Below are positions 17,878 to 27,082 of a DNA stretch of 55,040 nt, piece by piece. The position numbers and the translations under genes are program-made. The stretch covers positions 1 through 55,040 of the forward strand of contig QCFB01000011.1 of the NCBI GenBank assembly GCA_003280345.1, in the 5' to 3' direction. Below the pieces are notes generated by a model. It had not been told where the DNA came from. It made no database searches and was given only the letters and a program-made list of their open reading frames with translations. The number at the start of each line of letters is the position of its first letter. Position 1 is the stretch's first letter. This DNA is from Prochlorococcus sp. AG-363-A16 (lineage in GTDB: Bacteria; Cyanobacteriota; Cyanobacteriia; PCC-6307; Cyanobiaceae).

Positions 17878-19251
17878 TTGGCTACCTACGACATTTTTAT
17901 GCCTGCCCTTAGCTCCACGATGACGGAGGGCAAAATTGTGGAGTGGCTGAAAGAGCCTGGGGACAAGGTCGGGCGAGGGGAATCGGTGCTTGTGGTTGAA
18001 TCTGACAAAGCAGATATGGATGTTGAGTCTTTTCAGGACGGTTATCTTGCTGCTGTGTTGATGCCAGCAGGTAGTTCCGCCCCCGTAGGCGAAACAATAG
18101 GTCTGATAGTTGAAAATGAAGAGGAAATAGCAGAAGTTCAGGCCAAGAAGCCTTCTGCACCTTCTGCACCTTCTGCACCTTCTGCACCTTCTGCACCTTC
18201 TGCACCTTCTGTGCCTGCCGTAGAGGTTTCATCCAAGGAATCTTTTCAATCACCTTTACCTAATAATCAAAAATCTCCAAGTGCTTCAGAAGTTGCGCCT
18301 TCAGTAGTGAACGGCGGAAGAATTGTTGCTTCGCCAAGAGCTAAAAAGCTGGCTGCGCAACAAGGGGTTGATCTGGCAACAGTTAGAGGTTCTGGCCCAC
18401 ATGGCCGGATCCAGGCTGAAGATATTCAAAGGGCAAAAGGCCAGCCAACATCTGTTCCTTGGGTCGCTGAAAGTAATGCTCCAGCAGCTATAGCTTTATC
18501 TCAAGCAACAGTCGAAAAACCCTCTGAAGCTAGTTCTAAAAGCTCTGAACCTTCTGCTGGGAAGAGCTTTGGTGCCCCAGGAGAGACTGTTGCTTTTAAC
18601 ACGCTTCAGCAAGCGGTAAATAGAAATATGGAGACGAGCTTGGCTACGCCATGTTTCAGAGTTGGATACAAGATTGTCACCGACCGGCTGGATTCTTTTT
18701 ACAAAAAGGTAAAGCCCAATGGGGTTACTATGACTGCTTTGTTGGCCAAAGCAGTTGGAAAAACACTTGCGCGTCACCCTCAGGTCAATGCTGCTTGCAG
18801 CGCAGAAGGGATGACTTTCCCGAATCAGGTCAATGTAGCGATAGCTGTGGCAATGGAAGATGGCGGACTAATTACTCCGGTTTTAAAGGATGCAGATACA
18901 ACAGACTTATTTGAGTTATCGCGCCAGTGGTCCGACTTGGTTAAGCGCTCAAGGAGTAAACAACTTCAACCTGATGAATACAGCAGTGGAACATTCACTC
19001 TTTCAAATTTAGGTATGTTTGGTGTTGATCGCTTTGATGCAATTCTTCCGCCAGGAACTGGTGCAATCCTTGCGGTAGCGGCCTCTCAATTGAATGTTTT
19101 GGCCGGTAATGATGGTTCGATTATGGTTAAACGTCAAATGCAGGTGAATCTCACTGCAGATCATCGAGTGATATATGGGGCAGATGGTGCTTCTTTCTTG
19201 AAGGATCTTGCGTATTTGATTGAGAACAATCCGGAAAGTCTTGCCTCTTAA
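17878..19251 (+). CDS. pdhC: pyruvate dehydrogenase E2 (dihydrolipoamide acetyltransferase)
   Basis: The core acetyltransferase of pyruvate dehydrogenase, moving acetyl from lipoamide to CoA. The 457-residue protein has one lipoyl domain (residues 1 to about 78) with lipoyl Lys44 in ESDKADMDV, then a Ser-Ala-Pro linker encoded by a 9-bp tandem repeat. A peripheral-subunit binding domain (ASPRAKKLAAQQGVD...GSGPHGRI) and the catalytic domain follow, ending with the ADHRVIYGADGASFL motif that holds the active-site His. It starts with TTG at 17878. The E1 and E3 genes are not adjacent. Confidence 0.96.
   Translation: MATYDIFMPALSSTMTEGKIVEWLKEPGDKVGRGESVLVVESDKADMDVESFQDGYLAAVLMPAGSSAPVGETIGLIVENEEEIAEVQAKKPSAPSAPSAPSAPSAPSAPSVPAVEVSSKESFQSPLPNNQKSPSASEVAPSVVNGGRIVASPRAKKLAAQQGVDLATVRGSGPHGRIQAEDIQRAKGQPTSVPWVAESNAPAAIALSQATVEKPSEASSKSSEPSAGKSFGAPGETVAFNTLQQAVNRNMETSLATPCFRVGYKIVTDRLDSFYKKVKPNGVTMTALLAKAVGKTLARHPQVNAACSAEGMTFPNQVNVAIAVAMEDGGLITPVLKDADTTDLFELSRQWSDLVKRSRSKQLQPDEYSSGTFTLSNLGMFGVDRFDAILPPGTGAILAVAASQLNVLAGNDGSIMVKRQMQVNLTADHRVIYGADGASFLKDLAYLIENNPESLAS
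18151..18213 (+). repeat. 9-bp tandem repeat in the pdhC linker
   Basis: The unit CCTTCTGCA occurs six times perfectly in a row (18151-18204), followed by a seventh copy ending GTG. It encodes the repeated tripeptide Pro-Ser-Ala in the flexible linker between the lipoyl and subunit-binding domains. The perfect DNA identity suggests recent slippage; linker length could vary between strains without frameshift because the unit is a multiple of three. Confidence 0.95.
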
Positions 19252-19325
19252 AATTTGATTTTTATGGAATAAATTTAAGTACTTTCTGATTATCTCTACT
19301 GCATTAAGAATGACTCCTTTCAAGT

Positions 19326-20453
19326 GTGACTAATTTCATAGACTCTTTACTTAGTTCATATGATTATGACCTTCAATCGGATTTAATTGCTCAGGTCCCT
19401 ATGGAGCCGAGGCATGCTGCACGTTTATTAATTGTTGGAAAGAATAAGGAACATTTGCAATCCTCTAGGCATCTTCGAGTTTGGGATTTACAGGATGAAT
19501 TGCGGTGTGGTGATTTATTGGTCCTAAATGACACCCGAGTTTTAAAGGCTCGTCTTCGAGTACGTTTACGAGGTGGTAGTAGGGCTGAATTGTTTTTGCT
19601 TGAACCTCTCGAGGGAGGACAGTGGCTATGTCTGGGCCGACCCGCTAAACGAATGAAAGAGGGTGATGATTTGTGGCTAGAGGCGGATAATCAAGAACCT
19701 ATTCTTTTAAAGGTTATTAGAAAGGATCTTGACAGTGGAGGCCGCGTAGTTCAATTTCCTCCTTCTTGTGGAGATAGGAAGAAAATTGAAAAGCTTTTGG
19801 ACCGTTACGGTGAAGTCCCTTTGCCGCCTTATATCGAACGACATAACCCAAGTGATGAGGAAAGATATCAGACTCTTTATGCAGACTCCCCTGGGGCAGT
19901 TGCTGCTCCAACTGCAGGATTGCATCTAAGCGACGAACTCTTGAAAGCGCTTGATGCTCGAGGTGTCTCCCAAGCTCGTGTGACTTTGCATGTCGGCTTA
20001 GGAACATTTAGGCCTCTTGAGACAGAAGACTTAAGCCATTTAAAACTGCATAGTGAGTGGGTTGAGGTTAGAGAAGAGGTCGTGAATGCAGTAGATGCAT
20101 GTCGAAAACGTGGTGGTCGGATTATTGCGGTAGGAACAACAAGTGTGAGGGCTTTAGAAGGAGCTTTTCGAGCTGGTTTTGGAAGACTTATGCCTTATAT
20201 GGGCAAAATTGATCTTGTTATCAAACCTGGTTATCGATTTGGGGTTGTGAACGGCCTGTTGACTAATTTCCATCTCCCGAAGAGCTCTCTTTTGCTATTG
20301 GTTAGTGCATTAATAGGAAGAGAGAGGATGCTGGCTCTCTATGCCGAAGCAATTGAGCGCCAGTATCGCTTTTTTTCTTATGGGGATGCAATGTTTATAA
20401 CACCCGAAGCGGTGTTGCCTGAAGCATCTATTCAGGATGGAACTGGCTCTTGA
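19326..20453 (+). CDS. queA: tRNA S-adenosylmethionine ribosyltransferase-isomerase
   Basis: QueA adds the epoxycyclopentane ring to 7-aminomethyl-deazaguanine in tRNA during queuosine synthesis, using the ribose of SAM. The 375-residue protein has the N-terminal [23 protein letters not shown] motif, [59 protein letters not shown] and [19 protein letters not shown]. It starts with GTG at 19326. The last 22 nt overlap the 3' end of the convergent cysK. Confidence 0.97.
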   Translation: MTNFIDSLLSSYDYDLQSDLIAQVPMEPRHAARLLIVGKNKEHLQSSRHLRVWDLQDELRCGDLLVLNDTRVLKARLRVRLRGGSRAELFLLEPLEGGQWLCLGRPAKRMKEGDDLWLEADNQEPILLKVIRKDLDSGGRVVQFPPSCGDRKKIEKLLDRYGEVPLPPYIERHNPSDEERYQTLYADSPGAVAAPTAGLHLSDELLKALDARGVSQARVTLHVGLGTFRPLETEDLSHLKLHSEWVEVREEVVNAVDACRKRGGRIIAVGTTSVRALEGAFRAGFGRLMPYMGKIDLVIKPGYRFGVVNGLLTNFHLPKSSLLLLVSALIGRERMLALYAEAIERQYRFFSYGDAMFITPEAVLPEASIQDGTGS

Positions 20454-21418
20454 ATTATGCCTGTGGGGACAGTCTCAAATAGTACTGACGAGAGGTATCT
20501 CTCAGCCATGTCCGGAAGAACAACAACAATTGTTTTTCCTGCAAATTCTTCTTGCTCTGCCATTCGAATGGCAGCAGCAGCAGCAGCGCCACACGAAATC
20601 CCAACCAGTAAACCTTCTTCCTTCGCTAAGCGGAGAGCCATAGCGACTGATTCTTCATTAGTCACTTGCTCAACCCTATCCACTACTGATAAGTCGAGAT
20701 TTTTTGGTATGAACCCTGCTCCTATACCTTGGATTTTATGAGGGCCAGGCTTAATTTCTTCCCCATTGAGGGTTTGTGTGATGACTGGGCTATGTGATGG
20801 CTCGACCGCAACGGCAAGTATTTCTTTGCCTTTCTCCTTCTTGATAAATCGGGAAACTCCTGTGATTGTGCCTCCTGTGCCTACGCCTGCAACAAGAACA
20901 TCAATTGAGCCATCGCAGTCATTCCATATTTCAGGACCTGTTGTCTTGAAGTGAATTTCAGGGTTTGCTGGGTTCTCAAATTGTCCTGGCATGAAGTATT
21001 TGTTTGGGTCGCTTTCAGCTATTTCTTTTGCTTTAGAAATAGCTCCTGGCATTCCTTTTGCAGCTTCTGTGAGGATTAGCTCTGCACCAAGTACAGCCAT
21101 GACTCTGCGACGTTCTATCGACATCGATTCCGGCATGGTCAGTATTAACTTGTACCCCCTTGAAGCAGCTGTAAATGCAAGAGCAATCCCTGTGTTCCCA
21201 GAAGTAGGTTCAACGATGGTTTGATTTTTGTTAAGTACGCCTCTCTTCTCGGCATCCCAGATCATGTTTGCACCAATTCGACATTTGACGCTGTAGGCGG
21301 GATTCCTTCCCTCGATTTTTGCTAGGACTGTTGCCTTTGCGTTTTTTGTGACCGAATTAAGCCTCACCAAAGGTGTGTTGCCTATTGCGAGAGTGTTGTC
21401 TTCGTAAATTCTGGACAT
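20432..21418 (-). CDS. cysK: cysteine synthase A (O-acetylserine sulfhydrylase)
   Basis: A PLP enzyme making cysteine from O-acetylserine and sulfide. The 328-residue protein has the PLP Lys45 in [16 protein letters not shown], the substrate loop [10 protein letters not shown] (residues 71-80), the phosphate-binding [11 protein letters not shown] and [11 protein letters not shown] near the C terminus. The sequence follows the enterobacterial CysK type closely, rather than the CysM type. It is the last gene of a minus-strand group with two transsulfuration-type enzymes, about 93 nt downstream of them. Confidence 0.95.
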   Translation of the reverse strand: MSRIYEDNTLAIGNTPLVRLNSVTKNAKATVLAKIEGRNPAYSVKCRIGANMIWDAEKRGVLNKNQTIVEPTSGNTGIALAFTAASRGYKLILTMPESMSIERRRVMAVLGAELILTEAAKGMPGAISKAKEIAESDPNKYFMPGQFENPANPEIHFKTTGPEIWNDCDGSIDVLVAGVGTGGTITGVSRFIKKEKGKEILAVAVEPSHSPVITQTLNGEEIKPGPHKIQGIGAGFIPKNLDLSVVDRVEQVTNEESVAMALRLAKEEGLLVGISCGAAAAAAIRMAEQEEFAGKTIVVVLPDMAERYLSSVLFETVPTGIIQEPVPS

Positions 21419-21511
21419 GTTTGACTGTGGAGCGACTTTATCAATAGCTGGAATTTAGATCGATTGCATCGTGCTGAGTTGATGTGCAAACGAATTTGTC
21501 TGATTTCTCTT

Positions 21512-22984
21512 TCATGCCTTAAAGGCTTTTAAGAAACGTTCCCATAACTTTTCGGGGTCTTCTAGGCCAACTGAAACCCTTAAGAGATGAGTGTTTACGC
21601 CACATTTTTGGGCCCAATTAAGTTCGTTGTAATGGGCGAGGAGGACATATGGACAAGCCAATGTGAAGTTTGTGCCAAGACTTGGACCCTTACATACTTC
21701 CAGTGCGTTGTAAAACCTTTTTGCTTTTGGTAAACCTTCGACTAATTCGAACGACAAAAGACAGCCATATCCAGCAGCTGGCCTCATTAGAGCTTGAAAG
21801 TTTTGACATGATCTTGGATGAAGGACCCTTTTGACACAAGGGTGATTCTTGAGGCGATTTCTCAGCTTTAGGCAGGCTTCATTTAATAGTAGTTGCCTCT
21901 TGGGAAAGTCTCTGCTGGTTTCTTCAAGGGCAATTGCATCTGGATCTGATAGTGGAGCAAGAGCTATATCTGATAAAAGTTCTTCCAGCTCTTTCTTCCA
22001 ACGAGAAAAAGGGCTTATCACTAGTGCTCCTGCAAGTATGTCTCCTCTTCCAGCAAAGCTTTTTGTGAGTGAGCTGAAGATCAGGTCGGCGTATGGGAGA
22101 GCGTCAATATTCAAGGCTGAGCCAATAGTGTCATCAGCGATAACAGGGATGCCTTGCTGGTGGGCGATCTTGGCGACTGTTGGTAGGTCGATACATTGCA
22201 GCATTGGATTACTTGGTAGCTCAACAATTACCGCTGCTGGCTTTCTTTTGTCTAGTTCACTCTTCAAGTAGGACGGCTCAGTCCTTAAAAGAAGATCACC
22301 TCCTTGAAAAACTACTTTTGGCAATTTCAGGACATCTACGTAAGGGAACCCCAATTGCAAGGTCGGCTTTCCTGGATTGAGTGCGGTAATTGCCTCTAGA
22401 GCTCTTGTTAAAGCAGCCATCCCAGAAGGATGGAGCTCAACGTTTTTTGGTTCGCAGCAATAGATAGAAGCGAGTCGCTGGCGAAGAGTTAATCGAGCAT
22501 TCTTACCGTCACTTGGCGAAGGGGCTTTGTCTCGATTGAGTGCAATTGCTGCTAGTCGAGAGGATGCTCCTAGTCCTGTATGTTGCCAGAATTCCCTGGC
22601 GGCAGAACTTGCTGTGTTATCAGTAACGAGGCAGTTAATCCCTAATGTTTTTGTTATAAATGCTTTGCCATTAACTTTTGTCTTTTGACAATGTTCATTA
22701 GCTTTTCTTGCAGCTGAGAGGGTTGGATATGGCCATGCACAAAATTCATTTGAATCATATTTTTTGCAAGCATTTTGGGCTATTTCAAAGACAAGTGGAT
22801 TTAAGCCAAAACGTGGATATATTGCTTGAAGCTTATTGATACAGGCAGGGTCTTTTTCTTCATAGGCGATTACATCTTCCCATCGGGGTAAAGCTACAGA
22901 TACAGCATGAGGGCTGTCTGGCATAGCTTGTCCTAGGTCCTGTCCTCTCCAGTAGGGCTTATTAAGCAGATTACGAGTACTCAC
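21512..22984 (-). CDS. cystathionine gamma-synthase-like PLP enzyme (long form)
   Basis: A 490-residue member of the Cys/Met metabolism PLP family. The catalytic half is recognisable: LHPSGMAALTRAL (about 184-196), VIVELPSNPMLQCIDLP, IADDTIGS and the PLP Lys308 in SSLTKSFAGRGD, then a C-terminal domain ending LLRVSVGLEDPEKLWERF. The first ~150 residues are an extension not found in the usual ~400-residue enzymes, recalling the long cystathionine gamma-synthases of fungi. The start overlaps the stop of the upstream 402-residue paralogue by 4 nt, so the two are translationally coupled. The exact reaction is not certain. Confidence 0.8.
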   Translation of the reverse strand: MSTRNLLNKPYWRGQDLGQAMPDSPHAVSVALPRWEDVIAYEEKDPACINKLQAIYPRFGLNPLVFEIAQNACKKYDSNEFCAWPYPTLSAARKANEHCQKTKVNGKAFITKTLGINCLVTDNTASSAAREFWQHTGLGASSRLAAIALNRDKAPSPSDGKNARLTLRQRLASIYCCEPKNVELHPSGMAALTRALEAITALNPGKPTLQLGFPYVDVLKLPKVVFQGGDLLLRTEPSYLKSELDKRKPAAVIVELPSNPMLQCIDLPTVAKIAHQQGIPVIADDTIGSALNIDALPYADLIFSSLTKSFAGRGDILAGALVISPFSRWKKELEELLSDIALAPLSDPDAIALEETSRDFPKRQLLLNEACLKLRNRLKNHPCVKRVLHPRSCQNFQALMRPAAGYGCLLSFELVEGLPKAKRFYNALEVCKGPSLGTNFTLACPYVLLAHYNELNWAQKCGVNTHLLRVSVGLEDPEKLWERFLKAFKA

Positions 22985-24189
22985 TGAAGCTTATCGAGAG
23001 CTTGTTTCAGGTCGAGTTCTAGATCAGAAAGGTTTTCGCAGCCAATTGAAAAGCGAACAAGAGTTTCATCTATTCCAAGACGAGTCTTGACGCCTATAGA
23101 AACAGAGGCGTGAGTCATTGTGGCGGGATGGCAAACAAGGCTTTCAACTCCTCCGAGACTTTCAGCCATAGTGAAATATTTCAAGCTTTTGCAGATTGAG
23201 TAGGTCTGTTTTTCATCTCCTTTAAGACTGGCGGTAACCATTGCTCCGCCTGCTGACATTTGCTCAATTGCTAAGACGTGTTGAGGGTGATCTTTTCTAA
23301 AAGGATAACGAACCCAATTCACACATGGGTGAGCTGCAAGTTGATCAGCCAAGGCGCTTGCGTTAGCAACTTGTCGTTCGAGACGAAGAGGAAGTGTTTT
23401 CACTCCTCTGGTGATGAGCCAACAATCAAATGGGGAGGGTTGCAGTCCTAGTGCTTTTTGGGCAAACGTAAGCTTACTGTGCCAATCATGGTCGTTAGTG
23501 CAAACGGAGCCACCGAGCGCATCTGAATGGCCATTAATGTATTTGGTAGTGCTAGTTAATGAAAGGGTGGCGCCTAGTTCCAGTGGAAGTTGTAAAAGGG
23601 CTGTGCAGAATGTGTTATCAACAACCACAGGGATTTGTAGAGATTTCGCAGTGGAGCAAATTTCTTTTAGATCGATAACTTTAAGGAGAGGGTTGGTTGG
23701 ACTCTCTAACCAGATCATTGCAGGTTGCTTTTCTTTGATAGCTTCAATTGCAGATTGTTCTGTGAAATCAATCCAAGCTGTTTTTAATCCGAACTTTTCG
23801 AAGACTTTTTCAAACAGTCTTACGGTGCAGCCATAAAGGTTCTCTTCACACAGAACAAGGTCGCCAGTTTTAAGGGATGAAGCTACTGCGGTAATAGCAC
23901 TTACTCCTGAAGCGAAAACTTTTGAATATTGGCAATTTTCAATTGAGGCTAAGACTGATTCGAGGATGCGAAAGTTTGGGTTCCCAGATCTGGTGTAATC
24001 GAAGCCTTCTGGGTTGCCATGAGCAAATGTTGAGGTAGCAAAGATTGGAGGCATCACGGTGCCTGTATTAGCAGCAAAGCTCTCTCCGTGATGAATGCAG
24101 CGTGTTTGAAGCCCAGCGGGGTGGCGACTTTTAGATTGCTCTGAGGCCACTTTTAATTTAGGGACTTTAACTAGGTTAATTAACTGCAT
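22981..24189 (-). CDS. metB: trans-sulfuration PLP enzyme (cystathionine gamma-synthase/beta-lyase family)
   Basis: A 402-residue protein of standard family length. It has the phosphate-binding DYTRSGNPNFRILE (64-77), the SGVSAITAVASSL helix, WLESPTNPLLKVIDL, VVDNTFCTALLQ and the PLP Lys216 in LTSTTKYINGHSDALGG. The C-terminal SLGGVESLVCHPATMTHASV and LVRFSIGCENLSDLELDL are typical. Family members differ in reaction (gamma-synthase, beta-lyase, gamma-lyase) and motifs alone do not decide. It is first in the operon with the long paralogue and cysK, which points to cysteine/methionine interconversion. Confidence 0.8.
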   Translation of the reverse strand: MQLINLVKVPKLKVASEQSKSRHPAGLQTRCIHHGESFAANTGTVMPPIFATSTFAHGNPEGFDYTRSGNPNFRILESVLASIENCQYSKVFASGVSAITAVASSLKTGDLVLCEENLYGCTVRLFEKVFEKFGLKTAWIDFTEQSAIEAIKEKQPAMIWLESPTNPLLKVIDLKEICSTAKSLQIPVVVDNTFCTALLQLPLELGATLSLTSTTKYINGHSDALGGSVCTNDHDWHSKLTFAQKALGLQPSPFDCWLITRGVKTLPLRLERQVANASALADQLAAHPCVNWVRYPFRKDHPQHVLAIEQMSAGGAMVTASLKGDEKQTYSICKSLKYFTMAESLGGVESLVCHPATMTHASVSIGVKTRLGIDETLVRFSIGCENLSDLELDLKQALDKLQ

Positions 24190-24560
24190 GAAAAGTTTTC
24201 CGTTATGGCATAAAGATTGAAAGAACAGGCCTTGCCAGAACGGGGCTCTGCTTATTGAGACATTCTCAATGTGTTGCTTTGAAATTAAGAGGGTTAAGTA
24301 CTTCTTTGAAGCATCAAGTACAAACTTGTGGCTGCGCTTTTTTTTAGGTTTACGAGAACCTTTGCAGTAGAATTTTTCTCGGTGGCTTTAGCTTAATTGA
24401 GCAAAGAACTGGACTTGTTTTTCTATTGCCGCTGTGAACGTTTTCTTTGTATTTATAGGTTGTTTCTAATTATTTTGACTTCTTTTAATAGCGGCATTAG
24501 GTTTACGCCTGTCTCTTGTCTTGGCTCGTTATCTAATTGAATTAGTGAAGTTTGTTGGAT
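24190..24560. other. intergenic region between the sulfur operon and the zinc cassette
   Basis: About 370 AT-rich bases with no convincing coding frame. The side next to 24190 must hold the promoter of the minus-strand metB operon. An inverted repeat AGGTT-N6-AACCT preceded by a T8 run occurs near 24338-24365; its orientation does not fit a strong terminator. A duplicated terminator element follows at 24561. Confidence 0.4.
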
Positions 24561-24617
24561 AAAAAACCCCTGGCCAAGCAGGGGGTGGAGCAAAGTTGGA
24601 GTAGGAGGATGATTTCG
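24561..24617 (-). ncRNA. duplicated small-RNA-like element ending in a Rho-independent terminator (copy 1)
   Basis: On the minus strand a segment TACTCCAACTTTG is followed by a 6-bp GC stem (CCCCTG/CAGGGG, 24567-24584, 6-nt loop) and six U residues (24566-24561), a textbook terminator. The same block recurs at 30592-30650 with about six differences in 50 positions. The terminator serves at least the WD40/CobW transcript, which ends at 24632. Because identity covers the single-stranded part as well as the hairpin, it may be the 3' half of a small RNA; the Yfr2-type RNAs of marine picocyanobacteria are a candidate family that I could not check. Confidence 0.55.
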
Positions 24618-24631
24618 CAGCTGTATTCGAT

Positions 24632-25711
24632 TTATGAAAATCCTTTAGGAGATGTTTTGATGCGATTTTTAAAATCCCAAACATTAATTCCTCCGTTTGC
24701 ATTAACTGCTGCTAGAGCACAGTCATCAGGTCGCCAGGCAATTGCTTCGACACGCGCTCCTACGAATGCACCGCCAAGTGGCTCACCATGACCATTCTTC
24801 TGGAGAAGCCAAACAAAAACCGAACCATCCCTTGATCCAGAGGCTAATAGTGACCCACGATTGGAGAAAGCGAGGCTGGAAATCGCTCCAATGTGAAGGT
24901 CTAACTCTCCTGGCACCGTTCCTTCAGGACCATTACCTTGAAAACTCCAAACTGTTATTCGTTCACCTCCTCCAGTGGCAAGAACCATGCCGGTTTGATC
25001 AAATGCTAGTTGACTTGGCTTGCCTGGATACCCAGTCATCTCAGCATCTTGTGCAGTTGAACGTCTCCAGAAATGAACAGAATTGTCTTGACTACCGCAA
25101 GCCACAATGTCGCCATCAGGGCTAAGCACCATCGACACGAGTGAGCCCTGCCATTCCAGCTTCTGATTGACCTGGGCACGAATTACATCATAAAAAGTGA
25201 CTCGGCCGTAGCATGCAGTTGCTAATTCATTCGACTTTGACCAAGCAACCGCGCTGACAGTACTAGGATGTTTATCTGAGTGCCAATGTTCTTCTCCATC
25301 AGCACCAAAAACATAGACGTACTGCGAGAAGACTACGGCTAAGAATTGTCCATCTGGTGACCATTGGAGATGTTCGACCCATCCTTTACCGAGTTCCAAT
25401 GCCTTATTTGACTCACCTTCTTTACTCTTCCAAATCAGAACACGTCCATCCTGACCTGCAGTAGCAAAAATATCTCCATCTGGATGAATGGACATCGCAA
25501 GTAAGCTACCTTCATGGACTTCCTTTCGATGCCAAAGGGTGGTTCCAGACTTGCCTTCAAAGGCATAAAGGCCTCCTGCAGCATCACCCACTAAAAAAGC
25601 ATTACCTTCTAGTGCCCATCCGCAAACAATGACATAATCGGCGACTTCAGTACCCCACCCCTCGTGAAGCATACCCCGACCCTGAGGGCCGAGTTCTCTT
25701 ATGTCAGGCAT
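24632..25711 (-). CDS. WD40 beta-propeller protein of the zinc cassette
   Basis: A 359-residue protein made almost wholly of WD40 repeats, about seven blades. Repeat-ending dipeptides are seen in DGRVLIWKS, NSVHFWRR, ERITVWSF, GSVFVWLL and GINVWDF, with the intervening SPDGDIVACGS, FDQTGMVLATGG and FSNRGSLLASGS turns. There is no signal peptide, so it is presumably a cytoplasmic scaffold. Its start overlaps the 3' end of the CobW-type GTPase gene by 13 nt, indicating tight coupling. A role as partner of the GTPase in zinc handling is inferred from context only. Confidence 0.85.
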   Translation of the reverse strand: MPDIRELGPQGRGMLHEGWGTEVADYVIVCGWALEGNAFLVGDAAGGLYAFEGKSGTTLWHRKEVHEGSLLAMSIHPDGDIFATAGQDGRVLIWKSKEGESNKALELGKGWVEHLQWSPDGQFLAVVFSQYVYVFGADGEEHWHSDKHPSTVSAVAWSKSNELATACYGRVTFYDVIRAQVNQKLEWQGSLVSMVLSPDGDIVACGSQDNSVHFWRRSTAQDAEMTGYPGKPSQLAFDQTGMVLATGGGERITVWSFQGNGPEGTVPGELDLHIGAISSLAFSNRGSLLASGSRDGSVFVWLLQKNGHGEPLGGAFVGARVEAIAWRPDDCALAAVNANGGINVWDFKNRIKTSPKGFS

Positions 25712-27081
25712 TTGTCGAACCCACTTTGCAAGGCCTCTTCATCAAGGTTCCGACCGATGAACACGAGTTGATTTTGGCGAGGTTCATTACCCCACTCCCT
25801 ATCAGGCTGTGAGGTAAAGAGCATATGTACACCTTGAAAAACTATTCGCCGCGGCTCGTCGGCAAAGCTGATGAAACCTTTCATGCGAAAGATGTCCACA
25901 CCTTTCTCTGAGAGAAGTCGGCTCAGCCAAGCGTTGAGCTTTTCAGGATCGACATTGCCATTCCGCTCAATAGCAATTGAACCCACTTCATCATCGTGTT
26001 CGTGTTGTGCTACCCAAGTTCGCTCTGCTATAGGAGGAATTAAAAGGTCATTCTGTTGATTACTTCCTGACTCAGAAACTGAAGTATCCATTCTCCTCAC
26101 TTTGATATCGAATTCCTCGGCCGTGTGCTGAGTGAATAAACCAAGATGCCCAGATTTCTCAACTTCAAGCGAGAACGACTTACTCCCCTCGGACTGCAGC
26201 TGAAGATTCACATGCTTGTTCAGTGGGATGTTGTCACCTGGATGTAGGAGTTCAGCAGGTTCAGCGTAAAGTCGCACACATGATTCTGCACCTTCATTGA
26301 GAGATTCTTCGTCTGTGCCTTGGTTAGCTACAACGACGAGAGACATCATCGGGTCAGGCCCCTCTTCGAGACTAACTTCGTAACGACCAGGCTCAAGTTG
26401 AAAAACACCCGTCCACTCAAATGGATACTCTGGTTCTAGGAAGCTTGGGCGGCGCTCCAAAACCTGGTCAAGGTCAAAAGCACCGAGGTTTAGAACAGTT
26501 TCAACAGAGACATCCGCTTGCTTACTACGTACGACACGCGCCATACGGTTCATGTCACGTAGTCGTGCTTCAAGAGTATCGAGTGACTCATCAGAAACGA
26601 GATCAGTTTTGTTCAGAACCAGTACGTCGGCAAATGCAACCTGCTCGGAACTCTCATCACTGCGTCCCAGTTGCTGATCAATATGAGCTGCATCAACAAG
26701 CGTAACGATCCCATCGAGTGAAAATTCTGAACGAATTTCATCGTCCATGAAGAATGTTTGAGCAACAGGACCGGGGTCGGCAAGTCCCGTGGTCTCAACC
26801 AAAACATAGTCGAACTTATCGCGTCTCTTCATAAGGTTGCCAAGTACGCGAATTAGATCTCCTCGAACGGTGCAGCAGATGCATCCGTTGGACATCTCAA
26901 AAACCTCTTCATCAGCATTGATAACCAGTCCCTGATCAATTCCAACTTCCCCATATTCATTTTCAATGACAGCGATTCGTTTACCGTGTTCTTCGCTCAA
27001 AATTTTGTTAAGAAGAGTCGTCTTCCCAGAGCCAAGGAATCCCGTAAGGATAGTTACGGGTACTTTTTGTTTGTTAGTCAT
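25699..27081 (-). CDS. CobW/COG0523 zinc-chaperone-type GTPase with an inserted beta domain
   Basis: A G3E-family metallochaperone GTPase, 460 residues. The G domain has Walker A GFLGSGKTT (14-22), the metal-binding CICC motif (67-70), an ETTGLADPGP switch and NKTD (157-160). The CobW C-terminal domain covers about 365-460. Between them, residues about 218-330 form an extra domain beginning FEWTGVFQLEPGRY and ending FTQHTAEEF. ZnuA of the same cassette has a matching insert. The setting beside znuABC and a Zur-like site argues for zinc delivery under zinc limitation; it is not evidence for cobalt chelation. Confidence 0.9.
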   Translation of the reverse strand: MTNKQKVPVTILTGFLGSGKTTLLNKILSEEHGKRIAVIENEYGEVGIDQGLVINADEEVFEMSNGCICCTVRGDLIRVLGNLMKRRDKFDYVLVETTGLADPGPVAQTFFMDDEIRSEFSLDGIVTLVDAAHIDQQLGRSDESSEQVAFADVLVLNKTDLVSDESLDTLEARLRDMNRMARVVRSKQADVSVETVLNLGAFDLDQVLERRPSFLEPEYPFEWTGVFQLEPGRYEVSLEEGPDPMMSLVVVANQGTDEESLNEGAESCVRLYAEPAELLHPGDNIPLNKHVNLQLQSEGSKSFSLEVEKSGHLGLFTQHTAEEFDIKVRRMDTSVSESGSNQQNDLLIPPIAERTWVAQHEHDDEVGSIAIERNGNVDPEKLNAWLSRLLSEKGVDIFRMKGFISFADEPRRIVFQGVHMLFTSQPDREWGNEPRQNQLVFIGRNLDEEALQSGFDKCLT

Positions 27082-27082
27082 T

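Noticed and set aside
24632-27081. WD40/CobW genes as foreign DNA by base composition
   Set aside because: Lines in this region are about 47% GC, but comparable values occur in the neighbouring metB operon, so composition alone does not mark them as transferred.
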